64,000 bases of DNA from Butyrivibrio sp. WCD3002 (GTDB taxonomy: Bacteria > Bacillota > Clostridia > Lachnospirales > Lachnospiraceae). The notes under the pieces were generated by a model. The model was not told where the DNA came from. It made no database searches and saw only the letters and a list, made by a program, of their open reading frames with translations. Within the stretch, counting starts at the first letter, position 1; the number at the start of each line of letters is the position of its first letter. The position numbers were made by a program, and so were the translations under genes. Location of the stretch: assembly GCF_000424265.1 (NCBI RefSeq), contig NZ_AUJO01000002.1, forward strand, positions 293,289 to 357,288. The letters are read 5' to 3'. Of the stretch, positions 1-8,083 are shown one piece after another.

Positions 1-914
1 AGTTATATTATGCCATTGCAATTTCAAAGGAAAACTCATTAAACGATGCTGCAAAAAAGCTTTTCATATCACAGCCCAGTCTTACCGGTGCTATGCATTC
101 CCTGGAAAGCGAGCTAGGATTTGATATTTTTATAAGATCAAAGACCGGTGTGACTCTCACTTCAAAAGGTGAAGAGTTCATCGGTTATGCAAAATCCGTT
201 GTTGAGCAGTACGATATTCTAAATGCCAAGTTCATCTCCAAACAAGGTGTGAAGCGGTCTTTCAGTGTCTCAACCCAGCATTACACCTTCGCTACGAATG
301 CCTTTATTGAGCTTGTAAAAGAATATGGCTGTGATGAATATGAGTTTGAAATAAAGGAAACAAAAACCTATGACGTGATAAAGAACGTAAAAAATCAGAA
401 CAGTGAACTTGGTATTTTATACCTGAATGATTTTAATGAAAAGGTTCTAAGCAAAGTGTTTTCCGAAGCAAATGTAACCTTCACTCCGCTTTTTGACTGC
501 CACATCTACGCATATCTGAGCAAAGAAAATCCCCTGGCAAAAGAAAAGCTAAAGTCAGGTGACATGATCGAGCTCAGCGAACTGGATAAGTACCCTTGCC
601 TTTCTTTTAATCAGGGGGAACATAATTCTGCATATTATTCTGAGGAAGTCCTCAGCACAAGGCACTACAACAGATCAATCAGAGCCAATGACCGGGCGAC
701 CATGCTTAACCTGATAAAGGGTCTTAATGGCTACACCCTGTGCTCCGGTATTATCTGTGAAGACCTTAACGGTGATGACTACTGCGCCATCAAACTTAAC
801 GTAAATGAAAAGATGACAATAGGATATATATCCAGAAAAAATGCCATCATAAGTGATATTGGAAAAATGTATATTGAAGAAATATCAAAATACAAAAACA
901 ATATTTTAGAGTAA
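1..914 (+). CDS. LysR-family transcriptional regulator, 5' end outside window
   Basis: The reading frame is open from base 3, and the start codon lies left of the window. The first visible residues form most of a LysR winged helix-turn-helix: a 'NSLNDAAKKLFISQPSLTGA' segment, then 'LESELGFDIFIRSKTGV', the typical second helix and wing. The rest (about 210 residues) fits the family's effector-binding domain. The ATG at base 93 falls inside the DNA-binding domain and is therefore not the real start. LysR proteins are usually about 300 residues, so only around 10-20 residues appear to be missing. The gene converges on the cytidylate-kinase-like gene and the two overlap by 9 bases at their stop codons. 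Its target cannot be told from this window, since divergent partners would lie to the left. Confidence 0.85.
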   Translation, partial: LYYAIAISKENSLNDAAKKLFISQPSLTGAMHSLESELGFDIFIRSKTGVTLTSKGEEFIGYAKSVVEQYDILNAKFISKQGVKRSFSVSTQHYTFATNAFIELVKEYGCDEYEFEIKETKTYDVIKNVKNQNSELGILYLNDFNEKVLSKVFSEANVTFTPLFDCHIYAYLSKENPLAKEKLKSGDMIELSELDKYPCLSFNQGEHNSAYYSEEVLSTRHYNRSIRANDRATMLNLIKGLNGYTLCSGIICEDLNGDDYCAIKLNVNEKMTIGYISRKNAIISDIGKMYIEEISKYKNNILE

Positions 915-1544
915 GCAGTCCTCGCCGAATCTGACTTTTGCGTAGGCCTTTATGGCTTCCACGCACTTGGCGAAACCAAGCTTACCACTATCAAGACACA
1001 GATCGTAGTTCAGGGCATCCGTCCAGACTTTACCTGTATGATACTCGTAATAGTCTGCTCTTGCCTTGTCGATCTGGGCTATATATTTCTCTAAATCTTT
1101 TCCAGTAAGACTCTGAACCTTACCGGCTTCTCTCATGAGGAAATCATGATCTGCATGAACAAAAACTCTGAGTGCATTATTATAGTCCTTAAGGACAAAA
1201 TCCGCACATCTGCCCACTATAACACAGGGCTCACCCTTTTCAGCCAGATATTTGATTGCTTTAGCCTGATTACTGAAAATATTCTCATCTGATGTAAGAT
1301 CGGCATCACCGGGCTTTTTCAAGCTTCCGTCATATATGGTTGAAACAAGTTTACTCTTCCAGCTCCTTTTGACCTTCTCATCAGCATCTACAAAGTAGCT
1401 CTCATTAATGCCGCTAAGCTCAGAAGCGACCTTGGAAAGCTCCTTGTCATAATAGTGGATACCAAGCTCATCAGCCAGCATCTTTCCGACGGTTCTTCCG
1501 CCGCTTCCGTACTGTCTAGCAATAGTGATGACTATATTTCTCAT
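906..1544 (-). CDS. Cytidylate kinase-like family protein
   Basis: A 212-residue protein that opens with 'ITIARQYGSGGRTVGK' (residues 6-21), the P-loop-like start of the cytidylate-kinase-like family (Pfam Cytidylate_kin2), followed by 'HYYDKEL' near residues 31-37 and 'VIVGRCADFVL' near 109-119, both family landmarks. It differs from Cmk, the housekeeping CMP kinase, so a nucleotide kinase role is an inference and its substrate is not known. It lies 22 bases after livF on the same strand with a GGAGG site 10 bases before the ATG, so it is probably the last gene of the liv transcript. Its stop overlaps the stop of the convergent LysR gene. Confidence 0.8.
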   Translation of the reverse strand: MRNIVITIARQYGSGGRTVGKMLADELGIHYYDKELSKVASELSGINESYFVDADEKVKRSWKSKLVSTIYDGSLKKPGDADLTSDENIFSNQAKAIKYLAEKGEPCVIVGRCADFVLKDYNNALRVFVHADHDFLMREAGKVQSLTGKDLEKYIAQIDKARADYYEYHTGKVWTDALNYDLCLDSGKLGFAKCVEAIKAYAKVRFGEDCLL

Positions 1545-1566
1545 ATGGAAATATCCTCCTGTTTAC

Positions 1567-2277
1567 TTACTCTCCAAGATAAGCCTTCTTTATGGATTCA
1601 TCATTCAAAAGATCACTTGCATTGCCTTCCTTAACAATGCTTCCTGTTTCAAGAACATAAGCCCTGTCAGCAATAGTAAGTGCTTTCTTTGCGTTCTGCT
1701 CAACCAGCAAAACCGTAACACCATCTTTATTTACTTCTTCAATAATGTCGAAAATCTCATTAACAAAAATAGGTGACAGTCCCATTGATGGCTCATCCAT
1801 TAATATTATATCAGGATGTGACATAAGTGCTCTACCCATTGCCAGCATTTGCTGCTCACCACCTGAAAGAGTACCTGAGATCTGATTTTTTCTCTCTTCC
1901 AGTCTGGGAAATCTCTTATATACCATCTCAAGTGTCTGCTGGAACTCTGCCGCATCATCTCTGGTATAGGCGCCCATCTTAAGATTCTGAAGAACAGTCA
2001 TATCCGCGAAAACTCGTCTTCCCTCCGGAACCTGCGCCATACCAAGGGATACAATCTTATGTCCCGGCGTGGTAACAAGATTATTATCTTTATAAAAAAT
2101 CTCACCCTCAGAGGGCTTTAAAAGTCCTGAAAGAGTATGCAGTGTTGTGGTCTTGCCGGCTCCGTTTGCACCGATCAGCGCAACGATCTCACCCTTATCC
2201 ACATGAAAAGATATTCCTTTAAGCGCCTTGATAACGCCATAATTTACGCTTAGATTTTTAACATCAAGTAATGCCAT
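1567..2277 (-). CDS. livF: Branched-chain amino acid ABC transporter ATP-binding protein LivF
   Basis: A 236-residue ABC ATPase that hydrolyses ATP on the cytoplasmic face of the LIV high-affinity branched-chain amino acid importer. Walker A 'GANGAGKTT' is at residues 36-44, the ABC signature 'LSGGEQQ' at 137-143 and Walker B 'IILMDEPS' at 157-164. Length, the 'VPEGRRVFADMTVLQNL' segment and the order after livG fit LivF. The ATG has a GAGGAG site 5 bases upstream. It follows livG after an 84-base gap in which no clear hairpin was seen, and precedes the cytidylate-kinase-like gene. Substrate specificity (Leu/Ile/Val or another amide or urea-type ligand) cannot be decided by sequence reading. 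Confidence 0.93.
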   Translation of the reverse strand: MALLDVKNLSVNYGVIKALKGISFHVDKGEIVALIGANGAGKTTTLHTLSGLLKPSEGEIFYKDNNLVTTPGHKIVSLGMAQVPEGRRVFADMTVLQNLKMGAYTRDDAAEFQQTLEMVYKRFPRLEERKNQISGTLSGGEQQMLAMGRALMSHPDIILMDEPSMGLSPIFVNEIFDIIEEVNKDGVTVLLVEQNAKKALTIADRAYVLETGSIVKEGNASDLLNDESIKKAYLGE

Positions 2278-2361
2278 ATTTGCTCCTCAATATTTTTATT
2301 TATAAGGAAGTTCTGCTCGCCGGTACACGTTCATACCGGGCTCAAAAATACTTCGCCAGGC

Positions 2362-3123
2362 TTAGTCTTCTCCTAAATAAGCCTTAATAACTTCCGGGTC
2401 GTCAAGAACCTCTTTTGTCTCGCCCTGTTTGAGGACACGACCAAAGTTAAGAACTGTAAGCTTCTCGCAGATTCCTGATACAAGCTTCATATCATGCTCG
2501 ATCAGAAGGATCGTCATATTAAATTCTTTTCTTACAAGAGCGATAGTCTCCATAAGCTCCGCTGTCTCGTTGGGATTCATACCCGCTGCAGGCTCATCAA
2601 GAAGAAGCAGCTTCGGTGAAGTAGCCATAGCTCTTGCTATCTCGAGCTTTCTCTGCTTACCATAAGGCAGATTACTTGCAAGAACATCCCTCTCAGAATC
2701 AAGGCCAAACACCTTAAGGAGCTTCATGGCTTCCTCATCCATAGCCTTTTCCATGGCCTTATATCTGCCAACATGAAGTACCCCCTCTATTCCGCTGTAT
2801 TTAAAGCGCTCTGTCAGTCCCACCTTAACATTGTCGATAACAGACATCTGATGGAAAAGACGGATATTCTGGAAGGTTCTGGCAATGCCTGCATGATTGA
2901 TCTCTATTGTATTTTTCCTGGTGATATCCTCACCATCAAGACGGATGATACCTTCGTTTGGCTTATATACGCCTGTCAAAAGATTGAACACCGTAGTCTT
3001 ACCTGCACCATTTGGTCCGATAAGTCCATAAAGCTCGCCCTTTTCAATTTCCAGACTAAAATCATCTACGGCACGAAGTCCGCCAAATGCGATACTTAAA
3101 TTATTTACCTGAAGTAATGCCAT
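2362..3123 (-). CDS. livG: Branched-chain amino acid ABC transporter ATP-binding protein LivG
   Basis: A 253-residue ATPase, the partner of LivF in the heterodimeric motor of the LIV transporter. Walker A 'GPNGAGKTT' is at residues 36-44. The signature has the LivG form 'LPYGKQRKLEIARA' (152-165) rather than LSGGQ, and Walker B 'LLLLDEP' is at 172-178. The 'RTFQNIRLF' segment after the Q-loop is characteristic of LivG. The start lies only 2 bases after the livM stop, so the two are probably translationally coupled. Confidence 0.93.
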   Translation of the reverse strand: MALLQVNNLSIAFGGLRAVDDFSLEIEKGELYGLIGPNGAGKTTVFNLLTGVYKPNEGIIRLDGEDITRKNTIEINHAGIARTFQNIRLFHQMSVIDNVKVGLTERFKYSGIEGVLHVGRYKAMEKAMDEEAMKLLKVFGLDSERDVLASNLPYGKQRKLEIARAMATSPKLLLLDEPAAGMNPNETAELMETIALVRKEFNMTILLIEHDMKLVSGICEKLTVLNFGRVLKQGETKEVLDDPEVIKAYLGED

Positions 3124-3125
3124 AA

Positions 3126-4169
3126 TTACGCGTTCCTCTTAATAAATTTGTGTTTTACCCTGTTTCTCCAATCAACTGCTGCCGGTGCCCAGTTAAAGAG
3201 CATCATTACTATAAGAACAATTGAGTAGATAAGCATTCTGTATGTATTAAGGCCTCTAAGCATCTCAGGAAGCAGATAAAGAATAGCTGCTGCGATGACT
3301 GAGCCTCTGATATTTCCTATTCCTCCAAGCACCACATACACAAGGATCATGATGGATGCGTTGTAACCAAAATACTGTGATGTAGCCGTAAGTGAAGTAA
3401 TATTGTGTGAAAAAAGAACTCCGGCTGCACCTGCAATAGCTGCTGAAATTGTGAAGGCCATCATCTTGTAACGGGTTACGTTAATGCCTGCAGACTCAGC
3501 TGCGATACTGTTATCACGGACCGCCATGATTGCACGACCATCCCTTGAATTCATCAGATTAAGTACTACAAAAAGTGCAAGTAAAAGCACTACAATTGCT
3601 ATGGTGAAATTGGCATCTCTGGGAGTTCCCGTGACACCCATAGCTCCGTTTATTATTACCTGACCGTCAGGCTCCATGCCAAGATCCATTACGTTGTTAA
3701 GGGAAATGTGTGCTCCCTTTGAATCAACACCAAAATAAATTGCATTGATAACGTTTTTGATGATCTCACCAAAAGCCAGTGTAACGATTGCAAGATAGTC
3801 GCCCTTAAGTCTAAGTACGGGGATACCGATCAAAAATCCAAACAGAGCTGCCACAGCGATTCCCACTACAAACGCCAGGAAAAATCTGATCGGTGTAGGA
3901 AGTGCATTCTGTGTAAGCTTTGAAAAAATGGCACTTGCAAACGCACCTATACACATAAAGCCGCAATGACCGATACTGAGCTCTCCCAAAATACCTACGC
4001 AAAGGTTGAGAGCTACAGCAATGATTGCATAATAGGTCATGGGCACCAATAGTCCCTTTAAATGGCTGGACAGATTGCCTGTCCTCATTAGGATTTCCAT
4101 GATCAGGTACATACCGATCACGATTCCGTATGTTATTAAATTACTCTTTATTCGCTTCTTTTCTGCCAT
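3126..4169 (-). CDS. livM: Branched-chain amino acid ABC transporter permease LivM
   Basis: A 347-residue polytopic membrane protein with about nine hydrophobic segments, forming half of the transport channel. The EAA-like cytoplasmic loop reads 'GRAIMAVRDNSIAAESAGIN', as is typical of LivM, and 'AFGEIIKNVINA' is also characteristic. The ATG at 4169 was chosen because GGAGGG lies just upstream. Extending to 4190 would require a TTG start with no site in front of it. The gene follows livH by 32 bases. Confidence 0.92.
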   Translation of the reverse strand: MAEKKRIKSNLITYGIVIGMYLIMEILMRTGNLSSHLKGLLVPMTYYAIIAVALNLCVGILGELSIGHCGFMCIGAFASAIFSKLTQNALPTPIRFFLAFVVGIAVAALFGFLIGIPVLRLKGDYLAIVTLAFGEIIKNVINAIYFGVDSKGAHISLNNVMDLGMEPDGQVIINGAMGVTGTPRDANFTIAIVVLLLALFVVLNLMNSRDGRAIMAVRDNSIAAESAGINVTRYKMMAFTISAAIAGAAGVLFSHNITSLTATSQYFGYNASIMILVYVVLGGIGNIRGSVIAAAILYLLPEMLRGLNTYRMLIYSIVLIVMMLFNWAPAAVDWRNRVKHKFIKRNA

Positions 4170-4201
4170 AATCCCTCCAAAGGTCGCCAAGTTTTCTCAG
4201 T

Positions 4202-5086
4202 TTATACTTTTTCCATTATCTTTTTACCAAGTAAGCCTGTGGGCTTAACAAGTAATACAACGATCAAAATACCAAACACAATGGCATCTGAAAGCTGTGA
4301 TGAGATGTAGGTTCTGCTGAGAATTTCTACTATTCCAAGGACAAGTCCGCCGATCATGGCTCCGGGTATAGATCCGATACCACCAAATACTGCTGCGACG
4401 AATGCCTTGATACCGGGCATAGCGCCAAGATAAGGTGAAAGTGAAGGATACGCTGAACACAGAAGTGCACCTGCTATAGCTGCAAGAGCTGAACCAATGG
4501 CAAAGGTCAGGGAAATTGTCTTGTTTACATTGATTCCCATGAGCATTGCAGCGCCCTTATCCTCAGCAACTGCAAGCATTGCCTGTCCTTCCTTGGTTTT
4601 GTGAATAAAAAGCTGAAGAACGATAAGAATTACCACACTGGTAAGAATGGTAACTATGGTCACACCCTGGATTTTCAGATCGCCACCTGCAAAGGAAAGT
4701 CCCTGCCATGCAACCACTGATGAAAATGATTTGATATCTGCTCCGAAAATAAGAAGGGCCAAATTTTCAAGGAAATAACTGACACCGATAGCAGTTATAA
4801 GAACAGCCAGAGGAGATGCCGCACCACGCAGAGGCTTGTATGCTACTTTCTCTGTGGTGACACCAAGCAGTGTACACAGGATCACAGCTGCAATAATTCC
4901 CACAAAGGTATTGCCGCTGAGCGTAGAACAGATTGTGAATATAACATAACAGCCCACCATGATGAAATCACCGTGCGCGAAATTCAGCATCTTGGCAATT
5001 CCGTATACCATAGTGTAGCCAAGGGCAATAATAGCGTATATACTGCCCAGACTCAGGCCATTGATGAGGTAAACTAAAAAACTCAT
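4202..5086 (-). CDS. livH: Branched-chain amino acid ABC transporter permease LivH
   Basis: A 294-residue polytopic membrane protein, the second permease of the LIV importer. It starts with the family-typical 'NGLSLGSIYAIIALGYTMVY', contains 'NFAHGDFIMVG', and has the cytoplasmic 'GQAMLAVAEDKGAAMLMGIN' coupling loop. The start at 5086 is preceded by GGAGGAG at good spacing. A GTG five codons upstream would place that site inside the gene. It is the second gene of the operon, 142 bases after livJ, and the gap holds hairpins that could lower expression relative to the binding protein. Confidence 0.92.
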   Translation of the reverse strand: MSFLVYLINGLSLGSIYAIIALGYTMVYGIAKMLNFAHGDFIMVGCYVIFTICSTLSGNTFVGIIAAVILCTLLGVTTEKVAYKPLRGAASPLAVLITAIGVSYFLENLALLIFGADIKSFSSVVAWQGLSFAGGDLKIQGVTIVTILTSVVILIVLQLFIHKTKEGQAMLAVAEDKGAAMLMGINVNKTISLTFAIGSALAAIAGALLCSAYPSLSPYLGAMPGIKAFVAAVFGGIGSIPGAMIGGLVLGIVEILSRTYISSQLSDAIVFGILIVVLLVKPTGLLGKKIMEKV

Positions 5087-5125
5087 ATACTCCTCCAACA
5101 CTTAATAAATATTTCTTAAAAGAAC

Positions 5126-5151
5126 GAGGAATGCCTTTGACAGCATTCCTC
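5126..5151 (-). promoter_or_regulatory. Hairpin between livJ and livH (possible processing site or attenuator)
   Basis: Perfect 9-bp arms (GAGGAATGC and GCATTCCTC, 5126-5134 and 5143-5151) enclose an 8-base loop in the livJ-livH gap. On the minus strand the stem is followed by GTTCTTTT, a weak U-tract. A second, imperfect hairpin sits at 5176-5208, closer to livJ. Hairpins after a binding-protein gene commonly stabilise its mRNA and reduce read-through to the permease genes. That role here is inferred. Confidence 0.55.
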
Positions 5152-5228
5152 GCAACCTTGCGATATTTTATTATACCATGATAATTGTCAAAATGACGAT
5201 AGTCATGGAGCAATTCGTATATCATGGA

Positions 5229-6443
5229 TTACTCCGCTGATACGTAAGCACCATCCTTAATAACAACAGCCTTGGGCTCTTTGTTAGGCTCGCCGCTTGC
5301 ATCCCATGTCATTGTGTCTGATGTAAGACCTGAAGCTGTGATTGTAACGATTGTGCTCTTTAAGCTCTCACAAAGATCGCTTACGCTCATATCAGGTGTA
5401 GCACCTGCCTCTTCAAGGCACTGCTTGATTACATATACAGCATCATAAGCATCTGCACCGAACTGGTTAGGTGTCTCGCCATATTTATCCTGATAGTTCT
5501 TTACGTAGTTAACTGTAAGATCATCTGTTGCATCAGCTGCGAAAGGTGTAAGAAGCATAAGACCTTCTGCAAGTGATGTATCGAAGTTCTCAACTGTAAG
5601 AATACCATCCATACCGTCTACACCGAAGAATGTAGGAGCATAACCCATTGTGTTAGCCTGTGTAAGGATAAGTGAAGCCTCTGTGTAGTAGATAGGAAGG
5701 AATAAAAGCTCAGCGCCTGCATCCTTAGCCTTCTGAAGCTGTACAGAGAAGTCTGTCTTAGAATCTGCTGTAAATGCCTCAGCTGAAACTACTTCAAAGC
5801 CCTGATTGGGAGCTTCCTGTGCAAATGTCTGATAGATACCTGATGAGTAAACATCAGAGCTGTCATAGATGACACCAACCTTAGTAGCAAGCTTGTGAGC
5901 ACCGATGTACTGTGCTGATGCAAGACCCTGGTTAGGATCAGAGAAGCATACACGGAAAACATTTTCATAAGCTACGCAGTCAGCAGCTGATGCTGAAGGT
6001 GTAAGCTGGAACATGTTGTCCTCATGTGTGTTCTCACTTACTGCAAGTGAGCATGCACTTGTTGTGGAACCGATAAGGAACTGCATACCCCAGTCCTTAA
6101 GTGTGTTGTAAGCATTAACAGATTTCTCAGCATTAAGCTCATCATCCTCGCCTCTGCACTCAACCTGATATCCGTTAATACCGCCATTAGCATTGATCTC
6201 TGCAACTGCAAGCTCGATGGAATTTGCTACTGCATTACCGTAAGCAGCTGCGCCACCTGTAAGAGGTCCGATAGAACCAAACTTAAATGTAGCTCCGCTT
6301 GCTGCGCCATCAGCAGCCTCTGTTGCTGTGCTCTCACCTGCTGTAGTAGCAGTATCCGCACCTGAGTTGCCACAGCCTGCAAGTGTTCCTGCAAGCATAG
6401 CTGCTGCAGCCATCATGCTGATAAAACTCTTCATCTTCTTCAT
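5229..6443 (-). CDS. livJ: Branched-chain amino acid ABC transporter substrate-binding lipoprotein
   Basis: A 404-residue lipoprotein with a lysine-rich N-terminus, a hydrophobic stretch and the lipobox LAGC with the modified cysteine at residue 24, then a Thr/Ala/Gly-rich spacer. The mature part starts 'FKFGSIGPLTGGAAAYG', the usual opening of type I periplasmic binding proteins of the LIV family, and ends in the usual 'AVVIKDG' strand. It captures the amino acid outside the membrane and delivers it to LivHM. The ATG at 6443 has GGAGG 8 bases upstream. An open frame reaching 6626 would run through the promoter and a palindromic repeat and is not the gene. It is the first gene of the operon. 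Confidence 0.93.
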   Translation of the reverse strand: MKKMKSFISMMAAAAMLAGTLAGCGNSGADTATTAGESTATEAADGAASGATFKFGSIGPLTGGAAAYGNAVANSIELAVAEINANGGINGYQVECRGEDDELNAEKSVNAYNTLKDWGMQFLIGSTTSACSLAVSENTHEDNMFQLTPSASAADCVAYENVFRVCFSDPNQGLASAQYIGAHKLATKVGVIYDSSDVYSSGIYQTFAQEAPNQGFEVVSAEAFTADSKTDFSVQLQKAKDAGAELLFLPIYYTEASLILTQANTMGYAPTFFGVDGMDGILTVENFDTSLAEGLMLLTPFAADATDDLTVNYVKNYQDKYGETPNQFGADAYDAVYVIKQCLEEAGATPDMSVSDLCESLKSTIVTITASGLTSDTMTWDASGEPNKEPKAVVIKDGAYVSAE

Positions 6444-6537
6444 AATGTAATCCTCCTCTGTGAAAATCGTATTGAATTGTACGACTTTTTCAATACTGCA
6501 CACACAAAATACATGTATACAATAATTGTTATTTGAT

Positions 6538-6566
6538 ACTTTAAAGTAGTACAGTGAAAATGTCAA
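6538..6566 (-). promoter_or_regulatory. Probable sigma-A promoter of the liv operon
   Basis: On the minus strand a perfect -35 TTGACA (6561-6566) is 17 bases from a -10 TAAAGT (6538-6543, 4 of 6 matches). It leaves an untranslated leader of roughly 85 bases before livJ. It lies directly beside the palindromic element that ends the radA transcript. Confidence 0.6.
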
Positions 6567-6580
6567 GAAAAAATGCCATG

Positions 6581-6649
6581 CATGCCACTGGGGACGGTTC
6601 TCTTTGGCACGATAATATCGTGCCAAAAAGAACCGTCCCCGGTGGCATG
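6581..6649. repeat. Long near-perfect palindrome (REP-like), also radA terminator
   Basis: Two 34-base arms (6581-6614 and 6616-6649) are reverse complements except at two positions, around a single-base centre at 6615. Each arm contains GGGGACGGTTCTCTTTGGCA or a near copy. Read on the minus strand it lies 15 bases after the radA stop and is followed by TTTTTTCTTG, so it can act as an intrinsic terminator for radA. The GGGGACGGTTCT core is, from memory, a dispersed palindromic motif in many Clostridia, possibly linked to REP-associated tyrosine transposases. No transposase lies in this window. Confidence 0.75.
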
Positions 6650-6664
6650 ATGAAATGATTTTGG

Positions 6665-8056
6665 TTATTTAATCATTGCTACGGCTTCTTGGACTGAAGA
6701 AACGCCGATCAGTTCTATTCCTTTGAAGGACTTTTTGTATTTGTCGGCAACGGCTTTGGGAACTATGCAGGTCTTAAAGCCAAGGCGCTGTGCCTCTGAT
6801 ATGCGGACATCCGGCATGTTGACAGAACGTACCTCTCCGGATAAGCCAACCTCACCAAAGGCTATTACATCGTCAGGGATCGGTCTGTTCCTGAAGCTTG
6901 ATACTATTGCCATGCACATGGAAAGATCAAGGGCTGGCTCAATAAGCTTCATGCCCCCTGCCAGATTTATGTAGCAGTCGTAGGATGAAAGCTCCAGGCC
7001 TACGCGCTTCTCCATTACAGCCATTAGAAGGTTTACCTTATTGTAGTCTGTACCGTTAGCCTGTCTTCTTGGAAAATTGAAATTGGTATGACTTACGAGA
7101 GCCTGTATCTCTATAAGGATTGGTCTTGTGCCCTCTACAGAGCAGGTCACAACTGAACCACTGGCATTCTCGGGCTTTCCCTCAAGCATGAATTCCGAAG
7201 GATTCTCAACCTCCACCAGGCCTTCGCTTCGCATCTCAAAAACGCCGATTTCATTGGTGGATCCGAATCTGTTTTTCACTGCTCTGAGTATTCTATAGGA
7301 AGCGTGTCTGTCGCCCTCGAAATACAGAACGGTGTCAACCATGTGCTCAAGGACTCTTGGACCTGCAACTGTTCCTTCCTTAGTTACATGACCAACTATG
7401 AAAATTGAAATGCCAAGCTGCTTTCCAATTCTCATAAGGACGCCTGTGGACTCTCTTACCTGAGATACACTTCCGGGAGCCGATGATACATTCTCATTGA
7501 ACATGGTCTGAATGGAATCAATGATAACCACTTCCGGTGCATGTCTTCTTATAGTCTCTTCGATAGTGCCAAGATCCGTCTCGCACAGAAGCTCCATATT
7601 ATCGGTAAAATCACCGATTCTGTTGGCACGGAGCTTTATCTGCTGCAGGGATTCCTCACCTGATATATACAAAACCTTTCTGTTATCCGCAGATAAAAGT
7701 CTTGCCGTCTGCAAGAGTAGAGTGGATTTTCCTATTCCGGGATCACCGCCAACCAGAGTAAGGGAACCTTTTACAAGGCCTCCGCCAAGAACTCTGTTAA
7801 GCTCTCCTATATGTGTGTCGTATCTGTCTTCCTCATTAAGAGTAATCTCTGAAAGCTTCATGGGTTTATTTATGGAATCCCCTGCTCCGACACCGCGAGC
7901 AGCACTTCCCTTGGAACTCTTACCTGTTACTGAGGGCTTTATCACTTCCTCAACAAAGGTATTCCACTCCTTACATCCGGGGCACTGTCCCATCCACTTA
8001 GAGGATTCATACCCACAGCTTTGACAGTAAAAAACTGATTTTATTTTTGTTGCCAT
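6665..8056 (-). CDS. radA: DNA repair protein RadA/Sms
   Basis: A 463-residue RecA-related ATPase that helps branch migration and resolution of recombination intermediates in the cytoplasm. It has an N-terminal zinc finger (C11, C14, C25, C28), Walker A 'GDPGIGKST' at 104-112, Walker B 'VVIIDSIQ' at 176-183, the RadA-specific KNRFG motif at 261-265, and a C-terminal Lon-protease-like domain with 'LAGGMKLIEPALDL'. Full length for the family. It lies 27 bases after the leucine-rich-repeat gene. In many Firmicutes radA directly follows clpC; here two genes separate them. The transcript probably ends at the palindrome 6581-6649. Confidence 0.96.
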   Translation of the reverse strand: MATKIKSVFYCQSCGYESSKWMGQCPGCKEWNTFVEEVIKPSVTGKSSKGSAARGVGAGDSINKPMKLSEITLNEEDRYDTHIGELNRVLGGGLVKGSLTLVGGDPGIGKSTLLLQTARLLSADNRKVLYISGEESLQQIKLRANRIGDFTDNMELLCETDLGTIEETIRRHAPEVVIIDSIQTMFNENVSSAPGSVSQVRESTGVLMRIGKQLGISIFIVGHVTKEGTVAGPRVLEHMVDTVLYFEGDRHASYRILRAVKNRFGSTNEIGVFEMRSEGLVEVENPSEFMLEGKPENASGSVVTCSVEGTRPILIEIQALVSHTNFNFPRRQANGTDYNKVNLLMAVMEKRVGLELSSYDCYINLAGGMKLIEPALDLSMCMAIVSSFRNRPIPDDVIAFGEVGLSGEVRSVNMPDVRISEAQRLGFKTCIVPKAVADKYKKSFKGIELIGVSSVQEAVAMIK

Positions 8057-8083
8057 ATATATTCCTTTTTATTGTTATATAGA

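Noticed and set aside
6444..6626. N-terminal extension of LivJ to 6626
   Set aside because: It would read through a promoter and the palindrome; the ATG at 6443 has a ribosome site and begins a proper lipoprotein signal.
7512..8024. Plus-strand 170-codon open frame inside radA
   Set aside because: It is antisense to a strongly conserved gene, with no ribosome site or recognisable protein.
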